In this document: positions 33,431 to 41,433 of the stretch, one piece after another
Layout of the letters: the number at the start of each line of letters is the position of its first letter
How positions within the stretch are numbered: the stretch's first letter is position 1
DNA from: Sphingobacterium endophyticum
Lineage (GTDB): Bacteria; Bacteroidota; Bacteroidia; Sphingobacteriales; Sphingobacteriaceae
Assembly (NCBI RefSeq): GCF_009733535.1
Contig: NZ_SMMI01000026.1
Location: forward strand, 1 to 41,571
Direction of reading: 5' to 3'
Length of the DNA: 41,571 nt
Notes under the pieces: model-generated
What the model saw: only the letters and a program-made list of their open reading frames with translations
Databases searched by the model: none
What the model was told of the DNA's origin: nothing
Program-made: the position numbers and the translations under genes

Positions 33431-34933
33431 TTAAAAGAAGCCAAGCTTTTCCTTGCTATAGGAGATAAGCATGTTTTTTGCTTGGCGATAATAGGCTAAC
33501 ATCATTTTGTGGTTTTCACGCCCAATACCTGATTGCTTGTAACCACCAAATGGAGCTCCTGCTGGATAACTATGATATTGATTGACCCAAACACGGCCTG
33601 CTTGAATTGCCCGAGGTACCATGTAAAGTTCATGTGCATCTCGTGTCCAAACGCCTGCACCTAATCCATAAATCGTGTCATTCGCTATCTCAATCGCTTC
33701 ATTTACGTCTTTGAAGGTAGTAACTGCTAACACCGGCCCGAAAATCTCTTCTTGGAAAATGCGCATCTTGTTGTTCCCTTTAAATAGGGTAGGTTTGATG
33801 TAATATCCCGCATTGATTTCTCCGCCTAATTGATTTTCATCTCCTCCAGTTAGCACTTCAGCTCCTTCTTCTTTTCCTAATTTGATGTAGGACATAATCT
33901 TATCCTTTTGGATCTTGGAAGCTTGAGCGCCCATCATCACCGTAGGATCTAATGGGTTTCCAACCTTAATTTGATTTACACGCTCTACAACCCGCTCGAT
34001 AAACTTATCATAGATCGATTCTTGAATCAATAATCGCGATGGACAGGTACATATTTCTCCTTGATTCAGTGCAAACAGTACAGCGCCTTCAATCGCTTTG
34101 TCCAAGAATGAGTCATCTTCTGCCATAACCGATTCAAAAAAGATATTCGGTGATTTACCTCCTAATTCTAGCGTTACTGGAATTATGTTTTCTGTTGCAT
34201 ATTGCATAACCATTCGACCTGTTGCTGTGGATCCTGTAAATGCTGCCTTTGCCACTTTCGGATGTGTTACCAAATGCCGTCCTAATTCTGACCCAAATCC
34301 ATTGACAACATTGATCACTCCTGGAGGTAGAAGGTCTCCGATGATCTCCATAAGAACCATAATGGAGGTTGGTGTACTTTCAGCTGGTTTAAGCACCACC
34401 GTACATCCAGCCGCAAGGGCAGGAGCTAGTTTCCATACCGCCATCAATATTGGAAAATTCCATGGAATAATTTGGGCAACGACGCCGATAGGTTCGTTTA
34501 CTATTAAGGAAACGGTATTACTGTCTAATTCAGACAATGATCCTTCTTCTGCGCGAATTACCCCTCCAAAATACCGGAAATGGTCGATTGCCAAGGGAAT
34601 ATCTGCATTCAAGGTTTCTCTAACTGCTTTCCCATTATCAACGGTTTCTACTGCTGCAACCTGTTCTAAATGCTGCTCTATACGGTCAGCGATTTTAAAT
34701 AAAATATTACTGCGCTCTGTGGATGAGGTTTTACTCCATGTTTTGAAGGCTTCTGCAGCCGCTTCTACTGCTTTGTCAATATCTTCTTTTGTAGAATGTG
34801 CAACTTGCGTAAAAGGCTTCCCGTCTATAGGAGAAATGTTGTCAAAATATTTTCCTTGCGCTGGTGGAACGAATGTTCCGTTAATGTAGTTATCATAACG
34901 TTCTTTGAACGTTGGTCTCTTAATTTCGCTCAT
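33431..34933 (-). CDS. NAD-dependent aldehyde dehydrogenase (ExaC/AcoD type)
   Basis: A 500-residue ALDH. The Rossmann and catalytic motifs are complete: IIPWNFP (about 155-161), LKPAESTP, FTGSTATGR, the general base Glu in LELGGKSPN (E256) and the nucleophile Cys in NQGEICTCPSR (C295, with a second Cys at 297). The TCPSR form and adjacency to DUF779 fit acetaldehyde/short-chain dehydrogenases of the ExaC/AcoD group. A divergent AraC-type gene lies 176 bp away. The -7 element (34981-34974) lacks a good -33, and a direct-repeat operator sits just upstream, consistent with activator-dependent expression. Confidence 0.94.
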   Translation of the reverse strand: MSEIKRPTFKERYDNYINGTFVPPAQGKYFDNISPIDGKPFTQVAHSTKEDIDKAVEAAAEAFKTWSKTSSTERSNILFKIADRIEQHLEQVAAVETVDNGKAVRETLNADIPLAIDHFRYFGGVIRAEEGSLSELDSNTVSLIVNEPIGVVAQIIPWNFPILMAVWKLAPALAAGCTVVLKPAESTPTSIMVLMEIIGDLLPPGVINVVNGFGSELGRHLVTHPKVAKAAFTGSTATGRMVMQYATENIIPVTLELGGKSPNIFFESVMAEDDSFLDKAIEGAVLFALNQGEICTCPSRLLIQESIYDKFIERVVERVNQIKVGNPLDPTVMMGAQASKIQKDKIMSYIKLGKEEGAEVLTGGDENQLGGEINAGYYIKPTLFKGNNKMRIFQEEIFGPVLAVTTFKDVNEAIEIANDTIYGLGAGVWTRDAHELYMVPRAIQAGRVWVNQYHSYPAGAPFGGYKQSGIGRENHKMMLAYYRQAKNMLISYSKEKLGFF

Positions 34934-34973
34934 CTTATTTGGTTTTAACTAAGTTTATTTTTGGACTCTTTCT

Positions 34974-34981
34974 CAAATTTA
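34974..34981 (-). promoter_or_regulatory. -7 element of the aldehyde dehydrogenase gene
   Basis: TAAATTTG on the reverse strand, 40 nt before the ATG. No TTTG lies at the -33 position, as expected if an activator is needed. Confidence 0.45.
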
Positions 34982-35000
34982 CCTAGACGTAAATTTTAAG

Positions 35001-35038
35001 TGTAGCATTATTGTCGCTTTTCATAGCATAATAATTTC
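35001..35038. promoter_or_regulatory. Candidate AraC-type direct-repeat operator
   Basis: TAGCAT occurs at 35003-35008 and 35024-35029, exactly 21 bp apart, within longer half-sites (tgTAGCATtattgtc and caTAGCATaataatt). Two direct half-sites at 21 bp are the classical AraC-family arrangement. The pair lies about -35 to -61 relative to the predicted ALDH start and just upstream of the araC-type promoter. Confidence 0.5.
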
Positions 35039-35050
35039 AAACACCTGCAT

Positions 35051-35080
35051 TTTGTTTTTATTTAGTTTTTTTTAATTTTG
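35051..35080 (+). promoter_or_regulatory. Promoter of the AraC-type regulator
   Basis: TTTG (35051-35054), 18 nt, TAATTTTG (35073-35080): a good Bacteroidetes promoter. The start of transcription near 35087 leaves a leader of about 23 nt. Confidence 0.75.
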
Positions 35081-35109
35081 ATTAACAGCCAATTATAAAT
35101 ATTAGTCGT

Positions 35110-36033
35110 ATGGGAAAGAATAATTTAGTTTTTGAACTTCCTTATTCAAAGGAGCGGGAGTTAAATACATTGGTCGAAAATAGAAGGGCATATACGTTAA
35201 ATAATTTTGAACTTAACGTGTACGAAACTTATCAAGCCAGCCAGCTTGTACCCCTCAAATTTAATGACATGGTTATCATCAGTATGCTCAAAGGCAAAAA
35301 AGTGATGCATCTGGAAGATGTGCCTGCTTTTGAATATCTGCCTGGTGAAACCCTCGTCCTGCCAGCTCATAGAGCCATGAAAATTGATTTCCCCGAAGCT
35401 CAGATGAAACAGCCAACTCAATGTACCGCGCTTTTAATCGCTGCTGATAAAATTCAAGAATCTATAGAATTTCTGAATAAAGCTTATCCAAAAGCTAACA
35501 ATCATCTTTCCTGGAATTTCTCATGGAATAAATTTCATTTGGTCAACACGCAGGAACTCGCAACTTTAACCAATAAATTGTTTAGCAATATGATTAGTGA
35601 TGACCCTTTAAAAGATGTTCTCGCTGATTTATTGTTTAAGGAATTACTCGTTAGGATCATCCAACAACAGCAACTCGGAGAATTAATGGATGCCGATGCG
35701 CCTATCAATGATGCAATTGCTCAGTTAAAAACATACATACGGGAAAATCTAACCGAAAAGTTGACAATTGATGATTTGAGCCTAAAAGCGAATATGAGCA
35801 AAGCCAGTTTGTTCAGGCTTTTTAAAGATGAATTTGGAATTAGTCCAATGGAATTGGTCATTCAAGAAAGATTGAGGAAAGCTAAAGAAATGCTGTCCGC
35901 AAATATGGCTATAAAGGAGGTTTGTTATGCCTGTGGCTTTTCAGATGTCAATTATTTCATCAGATTATTCAAATCCAGGGAACAAATTACACCAGGAAAT
36001 TACCAACGTAAAATAGATTTTACCGTTTCATAG
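35110..36033 (+). CDS. AraC family transcriptional regulator
   Basis: A 307-residue regulator. Residues about 1-195 form a cupin-like AraC N-terminal sensor domain; residues about 205-302 carry the two helix-turn-helix motifs (LTIDDLSLKANMSKASLFRLF, then AIKEVCYACGFSDVNYFIRLF and the closing ITPGNYQRK). It is transcribed away from the aldehyde dehydrogenase gene and is very likely its regulator, perhaps sensing an aldehyde or alcohol. Its 3' end overlaps smpB by 14 bp. Confidence 0.92.
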   Translation: MGKNNLVFELPYSKERELNTLVENRRAYTLNNFELNVYETYQASQLVPLKFNDMVIISMLKGKKVMHLEDVPAFEYLPGETLVLPAHRAMKIDFPEAQMKQPTQCTALLIAADKIQESIEFLNKAYPKANNHLSWNFSWNKFHLVNTQELATLTNKLFSNMISDDPLKDVLADLLFKELLVRIIQQQQLGELMDADAPINDAIAQLKTYIRENLTEKLTIDDLSLKANMSKASLFRLFKDEFGISPMELVIQERLRKAKEMLSANMAIKEVCYACGFSDVNYFIRLFKSREQITPGNYQRKIDFTVS

Positions 36034-36475
36034 CTCGGTCAAGCTCGCGTTTGCTTTCTCTTTCTTTGATCGTTTCACGTTTGTCGAAATCTTTTTTACC
36101 TTGTGCCAAGGCAATTTCAACTTTTGCAAATCCTCTTTCATTGATAAAAATACGAAGCGGAACTATCGTGAATCCTTTCTCTTCTCCTTTTTCACGAAGC
36201 TTCTTCAATTCTTTTTTGCTTAAAAGTAATTTTCGATCCCGTTTCGATTCATGATTATAGAAGGATCCAAAGGAATATTCCGCAATATGCATATTACGGA
36301 TATAGAGTCCGTCTTCGAAAAATGCACAGAAACTATCGTTGATATTTGCCTTGCCCTCACGAATGGATTTTATCTCGGTGCCTAAAAGTGCTAAGCCCGC
36401 AACATAGGTGTCAAGTAGGTGATACTCAAAGGATGCGCGTTTGTTTTTAATGTTTACCGTTGATGAAATTGCCAT
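36020..36475 (-). CDS. smpB: SsrA-binding protein SmpB
   Basis: A 151-residue tmRNA partner in ribosome rescue. The family core is present: KRASFEYHLLDTYVAGLALLGTEIKS split as NKRASFEYHLLD and GLALLGTEIKSIREGKANI, then YIRNMHI, the RKLLLSKKEL helix and the basic C-terminal tail (KRETIKERESKRELDRAMK) that reaches the decoding site. A strong promoter gives a leader of about 16 nt. Convergent with the AraC gene. Confidence 0.96.
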   Translation of the reverse strand: MAISSTVNIKNKRASFEYHLLDTYVAGLALLGTEIKSIREGKANINDSFCAFFEDGLYIRNMHIAEYSFGSFYNHESKRDRKLLLSKKELKKLREKGEEKGFTIVPLRIFINERGFAKVEIALAQGKKDFDKRETIKERESKRELDRAMKR

Positions 36476-36497
36476 TTTATTTAATTATATTGAAGCA

Positions 36498-36527
36498 CAA
36501 ATGTAAGAATTTAAGAATTTTTGCAAA
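36498..36527 (-). promoter_or_regulatory. Promoter of smpB
   Basis: On the reverse strand TTTG (36527-36524), 18 nt, TACATTTG (36505-36498). A close match to the Bacteroidetes consensus. Confidence 0.75.
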
Positions 36528-36668
36528 ATTTCCATGTAATTTACAGTAAACATTATCTTAATATTAATTTAATTTTATGATATTTATATGTCAAATCAAA
36601 TGTAATTTGAGGTTTAAGTTTTGTATGTTTGCGTCGATTTTTTGTAATAAGAGGTAATATAAACGTGA

Positions 36669-36704
36669 TTTTATTATGTTAATAAAACTAGTTTTGTACC
36701 TTTG
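36669..36704 (+). promoter_or_regulatory. Possible promoter/operator of the sphingolipid cluster
   Basis: A perfect palindrome TTTTATTA-TGT-TAATAAAA (36669-36687) overlaps the -33 position of a -7 element TACCTTTG (36697-36704). Transcription would start near 36711, giving a 63-nt leader before the serine palmitoyltransferase ATG. The rest of the 298-bp region between smpB and this gene is very AT-rich with a second TATGTTTG at 36624-36631. Confidence 0.4.
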
Positions 36705-36773
36705 TGAGATTTTTGACGATTTTTGTTAAAAGTTCAAAAAGTAAATTTTATTGAGTACATAGACACCTGACGA

Positions 36774-37982
36774 ATGAGCAAGGGAAAATTAAACGAAAGA
36801 ACTGCGCGGTTTTTAAATGGCGAGTTAGGAGATATAAAGTCAAAAAACTTATATGCTTATTTTAGACCTATCCAATCTAAACAAGATACTGAAGTAAAAA
36901 TTGATGGACGCAGAGTTTTAATGTTTGGTTCAAATTCTTATTTAGGATTAACCACCGATCCTCGTATTATCAAAGCTTCCCAAGATGCTTTAGCTAAATA
37001 CGGTACAGGATGTGCTGGTTCCCGTTTCTTAAATGGAACTTTGGACATCCACGTGGAACTGGAAGAAAAATTAGCGGATTACGTAGGTAAAGAAGCTGCT
37101 ATTCTTTTCAGCACAGGTTTCCAATCCAACCTAGGACCTCTTTCTTGTCTTACTGGTCGCCATGATTACATCCTATTGGATGAACGTGATCATGCTTCTA
37201 TCATTGATGGTTCGAGATTGTCTTTCTCAAAAGTTATTAAATACGCTCATAACAATATTGACGACTTAAGGGATAAAATTTCCCGCTTACCTGAGGAAAG
37301 CTTTAAACTAATTGCAACCGACGGTATTTTCTCTATGGAAGGGGATATCGTGAAGTTGCCTGAACTTGTTCAAGTTGCTAACGAATTCGATGCAGCTATA
37401 TTGTGTGATGATGCCCACTCTTTAGGGGTTATCGGTGATAAAGGGGCTGGTACTGCTAGTCATTTTGGCCTAACGGATCAAGTTGACCTAATTATGGGTA
37501 CTTTCAGTAAATCATTAGCTTCATTGGGTGGTTTTGTCGCTGCTGACAGTGATACCATCGAATTCCTTAAACATAGAGCAAGATCATTGATGTTCAGTGC
37601 TAGCATGACCCCGGCATCGGTTGCTTCAACCCTCAAAGCCCTGGAAATCATTCAAACTGAACCTGAACATATCGAAAAACTTTGGGCAAACACAAATTAT
37701 GCTAAAAAATTGTTGCTTGAAAATGGATTTGACCTTGGTGCTACTGAAAGCCCGATCTTACCTGTTTTCGTAAGAAACAACGAAAAAACATATGTAGTTA
37801 CCAAAATGCTTCAGGACGACGGTGTTTTTGTAAACCCTGTTGTCGCTCCTGCTGTTCCTGCTGAAGAGTCTTTAATCCGTTTCTCTTTAATGGCAACTCA
37901 TACTTTCGATCAAATCGATGAGGCTGTAGAGAAAATGACTAAAGTATTCAAAGCGTTAGAAGTGGAAACTTTTATTAGCTAA
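36774..37982 (+). CDS. spt: Serine palmitoyltransferase (sphingolipid first step)
   Basis: A 402-residue PLP enzyme of the alpha-oxoamine synthase family, joining serine and palmitoyl-CoA to 3-ketodihydrosphingosine. Key residues are in place: H140 stacking on PLP (DERDHASI), D212 and H215 (CDDAHSLG) and the Schiff-base K246 (GTFSKSLAS), offset by two from the Sphingobacterium multivorum enzyme as I remember it. The segment VKIDGRRVLMFGSNSYLGL and the ending AVPAEESLIRFSLMATHT also look like that enzyme. Glycine C-acetyltransferase (kbl) is the main alternative, but the sequence and the following lipid genes favour SPT. First of a five-gene cluster. Confidence 0.92.
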   Translation: MSKGKLNERTARFLNGELGDIKSKNLYAYFRPIQSKQDTEVKIDGRRVLMFGSNSYLGLTTDPRIIKASQDALAKYGTGCAGSRFLNGTLDIHVELEEKLADYVGKEAAILFSTGFQSNLGPLSCLTGRHDYILLDERDHASIIDGSRLSFSKVIKYAHNNIDDLRDKISRLPEESFKLIATDGIFSMEGDIVKLPELVQVANEFDAAILCDDAHSLGVIGDKGAGTASHFGLTDQVDLIMGTFSKSLASLGGFVAADSDTIEFLKHRARSLMFSASMTPASVASTLKALEIIQTEPEHIEKLWANTNYAKKLLLENGFDLGATESPILPVFVRNNEKTYVVTKMLQDDGVFVNPVVAPAVPAEESLIRFSLMATHTFDQIDEAVEKMTKVFKALEVETFIS

Positions 37983-37990
37983 ATATAATC

Positions 37991-39121
37991 TTGGAAGCTG
38001 TGATTACGATCGTTCCTGTTGAAACCAAAAAGCAAAGGGCAAAGTTTATCGATTTTCCTCATGACCTTTATGAAGGAGATCCAAATTATGTCCCTGAACT
38101 GTTTGTCGCTCAGGATGATATGCTAAACCCAGCTAAACACCCTTTTTATAAGCATTCTTCCCTGCAAATGTTCCTAGCCTATCAAGGCGACAAAATTGTA
38201 GGTCGAATTGCCGCAATCTATAACAATAATCACAATGCCTTCAATCAAGTTAATGAAGGTCAATTTGGATTTTTTGATTGTATCAATGATCAAGAAGTCG
38301 CAAATAAATTATTGGAAACTGCTGAAAACTGGGTGAAAAATAAAGGCGGTAATACCATCTTTGGTCCTGTCAATTTAACAACCAACGATTCTATAGGTTT
38401 GTTAGTTGAAGGATATGATAAACCTCCTGTGGCCATGATGCCCTATAACTTTCCTTATTATCAAGATTTGATCTTAAATGCTGGCTTTGCTAAAAAAGTT
38501 GATTTAAGAGCCTATTTTGTCAATAAGGAAAATTCCGATAAGCGTTCCGTCTTGCTTTTGGATAAACTTGAAGAAAGACTTAAACGATCAGGAATTATCC
38601 TGAGAGAAATCAACTTGAAGGATTTTGCGAACGAAGCAGAAAAAATCAAGCGTGTGTATAATAAAGCATGGGACAAAAACCTTGGTTTTGTGCCTATGAC
38701 TGATGATGAATTTGCGCATACCGCAAAAGATCTTAAGATGATTGTCGATCCTAAATACTGTATTATCGCAGAAAAAGGGGACGATATCATTGGTTTTGCT
38801 CTTGGTATTCCAAATATTAACGAAATCCAAATCAATATTAAGCGTGGAAGGCTTCTGCCAACTGGTATTTTCAAATTGCTATTCGGCAGGAAAAAAATCA
38901 AAACATTAAGGGTATTGATGTTAGGTGTGCTGGATAACTATAGAAAATTGGGAATAGAAGCTTGTCTTTATGGTCGGATTATTAAGAATTCAATCCCTTC
39001 AGGTATTATCGGAGCGGAATGTTCTTGGATGCTAGATCACAACTACCTCATGAATCACGCAATTGAGCAAATCAATGCAGACCTCTATAAGCGGTATCGT
39101 CTTTTTGAAAAAGCGATATGA
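37991..39121 (+). CDS. GNAT-like acyltransferase family protein, candidate ceramide N-acyltransferase
   Basis: A 376-residue YghO-like protein with two GNAT-fold halves: an N-terminal segment KQRAKFIDFPHDLYEGDPNYVPEL that recurs in the family, the IVGRIAAIYNNNHN strand-turn, GFFDCIND, and a C-terminal acetyltransferase-like half (FALGIPNINE, LGVLDNYRKLGIEACLY). Translation starts at TTG 37991, 8 nt after the spt stop; GTG 38000 is the alternative, and no ATG fits. Characterised bacterial ceramide synthase of Caulobacter is a GNAT-type acyltransferase encoded near spt, so the same job is plausible here, but this is inference from neighbourhood. Confidence 0.78.
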   Translation: MEAVITIVPVETKKQRAKFIDFPHDLYEGDPNYVPELFVAQDDMLNPAKHPFYKHSSLQMFLAYQGDKIVGRIAAIYNNNHNAFNQVNEGQFGFFDCINDQEVANKLLETAENWVKNKGGNTIFGPVNLTTNDSIGLLVEGYDKPPVAMMPYNFPYYQDLILNAGFAKKVDLRAYFVNKENSDKRSVLLLDKLEERLKRSGIILREINLKDFANEAEKIKRVYNKAWDKNLGFVPMTDDEFAHTAKDLKMIVDPKYCIIAEKGDDIIGFALGIPNINEIQINIKRGRLLPTGIFKLLFGRKKIKTLRVLMLGVLDNYRKLGIEACLYGRIIKNSIPSGIIGAECSWMLDHNYLMNHAIEQINADLYKRYRLFEKAI

Positions 39122-40116
39122 AAAAGAAAATTTTCATAACCGGTGCGAGCGGATTTGTAGGCTCTCACCTTGTTGAAGCTGCCCAGAACTTGGGTCTTGA
39201 GGTTCATGCTGCTGTCAGGAAGTCCAGCCTTATAAAGGATATTGAACCTGCAGTCAATAAGTTCGTTTTTCCTAATCTCGGGAATCCTGATGAACTAAAA
39301 TCCCTTTTCGAAAATGAGCAATACCATTACATTATCCATGCTGCTGCTATGACAAAAGCAAAGGATGAAAATGTAATGCGTGAAGTCAATGTCGGATATA
39401 CTGATGCTATTCTGCATGCTGCATCTTCTTCAGATATGCCGCTCGAAAGAATAAGCTATGTCAGCAGCCTTGCTGCTGTGGGCCCAATTTCATATCAAAG
39501 CGATCAGCTTATTACCGAAAATTCACCCTATAACCCTTTGACAGTTTATGGTAGGAGCAAGGAAGCTTCTGAATTAATGATTCAGGAGAAATATCCAAAT
39601 GCTCCTGTGTCTGTTTTTCGACCAACCGCTGTATATGGACCTCGTGAAAAGGATATCTTTATTCTTTTCGATACCATGAATAAGGGTTTGGATCCTTATA
39701 TCGGAAGAAGTCCACAAAAATTAAGCTTCGTCTATGTTAAAGACTTGGTTGATGTGTTGTTGCAGGGTTGCATGACTCCTCAAGAGGGACTGCAGTTTTA
39801 TAATATCAGTGATGGAGAGGTTTATTCTAGATATGCCATGGCTGAAATCTTTAAGGAAGTCCTCAATAAAAAATTATTTAGAATGCATGTGCCATTGGGC
39901 TTGGTCAAAAGTGTCGCGGAACTGTCGCAGAGATTGTATAGAAATTCTTCAAAAACTCCAGTTATTTACCCGGAGCGGTTGAGTGAACTTACAGCAGAAA
40001 ATTGGGGCTGTGATATTAGTCGGGCAAAATTAAACCTTGGCTTTAATCCGCAGTTTAATCTTGAAAAAGGTTTAAAGGAAAGCCTAACATGGTATAAAGA
40101 AAATAAATGGCTTTAA
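39118..40116 (+). CDS. NAD(P)-dependent epimerase/reductase, candidate ceramide-pathway reductase
   Basis: A 332-residue extended short-chain dehydrogenase. The nucleotide-binding motif FITGASGFVGSHLVEA (about residues 6-21) and the catalytic YGRSK (Y144, K148), with SYVSSLAAVG supplying the serine, are intact. Start codon ATG overlaps the previous stop as ATGA, so the two are translationally coupled. In Caulobacter a reductase of this superfamily (CerR) acts in bacterial ceramide synthesis; position in this cluster suggests an equivalent 3-keto reduction. Sugar epimerase is the alternative. Confidence 0.82.
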   Translation: MKKKIFITGASGFVGSHLVEAAQNLGLEVHAAVRKSSLIKDIEPAVNKFVFPNLGNPDELKSLFENEQYHYIIHAAAMTKAKDENVMREVNVGYTDAILHAASSSDMPLERISYVSSLAAVGPISYQSDQLITENSPYNPLTVYGRSKEASELMIQEKYPNAPVSVFRPTAVYGPREKDIFILFDTMNKGLDPYIGRSPQKLSFVYVKDLVDVLLQGCMTPQEGLQFYNISDGEVYSRYAMAEIFKEVLNKKLFRMHVPLGLVKSVAELSQRLYRNSSKTPVIYPERLSELTAENWGCDISRAKLNLGFNPQFNLEKGLKESLTWYKENKWL

Positions 40117-40129
40117 AACTAGCATTGAA

Positions 40130-40828
40130 ATGAGTGAAGAAAAAATTAATAAAAAACTTTTCCAAGACAGAAAAAGAACAAATATTCTAAGTAATCCTGA
40201 ACAAAGATTGATTACTTATTTAGTTCCAAGAATTCCAGATTGGATATCTTCTGATGGTTTGACTGCAATCGGTCTCTTTGGTTCCTTTATGATTCTGGGA
40301 AGTTTCCTTTTGGCAGAATACGTCCATATTAACTATCTGTTATTAGGAATTGTAGGGTTCTTTGTTCAATGGTTTGGAGATTCATTGGACGGTAGGATTG
40401 CTTTTTATAGAAATAAGTCGAGAAAATGGTATGGCTTTGCACTAGATATCGTAATGGACTGGGTTTCTACTGTTTTTATCGGTTTGGGCTATGTGCTATA
40501 TGCTACTGGAGATTTTAAATATCTTGGATTTACTTTAGTGGCATTGTATGGCTGGGCGATGATCATTTCCCAGTTGAGATATCGAATTACCGACAAATAC
40601 ACAATTGATGCTGGTTTGTTAGGGCCAACTGAAATTAGAGTAGTTATTAGTTTGGTCTTCATTTTAGAAGTTATCGTTCCTGGTTCTATTAATTATTCAG
40701 TATTGGGAATCTGTATTATTCTTTTCTTTATCAATTTAATTGATACGAAGAAATTATTGGATCTTGGTGATGCAAAGGATTTAGAAGAAAAAGCCAATAA
40801 ACTTAAGGAAGCAAAAGTTAACGAGTAG
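40130..40828 (+). CDS. CDP-alcohol phosphatidyltransferase family protein, variant motif
   Basis: A 232-residue integral membrane protein with about six spans. The CDP-alcohol motif is D84-x2-D87-G88-x2-A91-F92, then nine residues, G102-x3-D106-x3-D110. The four metal-binding aspartates are all present, but the usual Arg after Ala is Phe, and the spacing to the glycine is one longer than the usual x8. It transfers a phospho-alcohol from a CDP carrier. In this cluster, a sphingolipid head group (phosphoethanolamine or phosphoinositol type) is the most attractive role, as Sphingobacterium makes such lipids. The C-terminal 30 residues are a charged helix (KDLEEKANKLKEAKVNE). Confidence 0.85.
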   Translation: MSEEKINKKLFQDRKRTNILSNPEQRLITYLVPRIPDWISSDGLTAIGLFGSFMILGSFLLAEYVHINYLLLGIVGFFVQWFGDSLDGRIAFYRNKSRKWYGFALDIVMDWVSTVFIGLGYVLYATGDFKYLGFTLVALYGWAMIISQLRYRITDKYTIDAGLLGPTEIRVVISLVFILEVIVPGSINYSVLGICIILFFINLIDTKKLLDLGDAKDLEEKANKLKEAKVNE

Positions 40829-40831
40829 TCC

Positions 40832-41218
40832 ATGTCAGATAAACTAAGGGTTTTTCTCAGAGCACAGCTGTCCGCATTTATTGGCGGACTTTCTGATTTT
40901 GGGATCTATACTTTTTGTTATACGGTATTAAAGTTTACTGCTCCATTTTCTAATGTCATCAGCGGGAGCTTAGGTGCTATTGTAAATTTTTTAATCAATA
41001 GATATTGGTCCTTTGGAAATACTGATAAATCAATAAGTAGCCAATTGTGGAAATTCATACTTGTAGTTATTGGTAGTATATCCTTAAAATCACTTGGAAT
41101 TTACCTTTTAGTACATCAATGGAATTTGCACTTTCTACTTTCCAAAGTGATTGTAGAGATTATTGTGTCTTTGGGATTTAATTACACCCTGCAGAAGTAT
41201 TGGGTATTTAAGAAATAA
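40832..41218 (+). CDS. GtrA family small membrane protein
   Basis: A 128-residue protein with four hydrophobic spans and the GtrA signature: the GGLSDFGIYTF start (about residues 18-28), NFLINRYWSF in the middle and GFNYTLQKYWVF at the end. GtrA-family proteins are thought to flip or carry polyprenyl-linked sugars across the membrane. It starts 3 nt after the CDP-alcohol transferase gene and ends the cluster, so a role in handling its lipid or a glycosylated product is possible. Confidence 0.9.
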   Translation: MSDKLRVFLRAQLSAFIGGLSDFGIYTFCYTVLKFTAPFSNVISGSLGAIVNFLINRYWSFGNTDKSISSQLWKFILVVIGSISLKSLGIYLLVHQWNLHFLLSKVIVEIIVSLGFNYTLQKYWVFKK

Positions 41219-41260
41219 GAAAGTAAATGCTGCGGTAATCCTTTTATCGTTTGTATATAG

Positions 41261-41303
41261 AGGCCATGTTGAAGAGAATTCATCATGGCCTTTTCTTATT
41301 TTA
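41261..41303 (+). terminator. Terminator of the sphingolipid cluster
   Basis: A 13-bp stem with one mismatch (AGGCCATGTTGAA with TTCATCATGGCCT) around GAGAA, followed by TTTCTTATTTT. It lies about 40 nt after the GtrA stop. Confidence 0.85.
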
Positions 41304-41433
41304 TGGAATTAAGTAAGTTTTCATGCAATTCCATCCAGCATTGATATTATTTATTTCTAACAGTTTGTTTTAATTTTTTTTCATGCGTGTTTCCACATGT
41401 TGGGGGCTTTTTTAATTTTCCCTTTTAGTTCTC

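Noticed and set aside
34098..34889. 263-codon open frame on the + strand
   Set aside because: It lies entirely antisense within the aldehyde dehydrogenase gene, whose protein is complete and has every family motif. The + frame gives a low-complexity Ser/Thr/Ile-rich product without recognisable domains.
36774..37982. Glycine C-acetyltransferase (kbl)
   Set aside because: The protein resembles Sphingobacterium serine palmitoyltransferase throughout, no threonine dehydrogenase is adjacent, and lipid-type genes follow.
41385..41412. Terminator-like sequence near CATGCGTG...CACATG followed by G5 and T7
   Set aside because: The stem is bulged and the T run is not next to it; the clear terminator of the cluster is at 41261.
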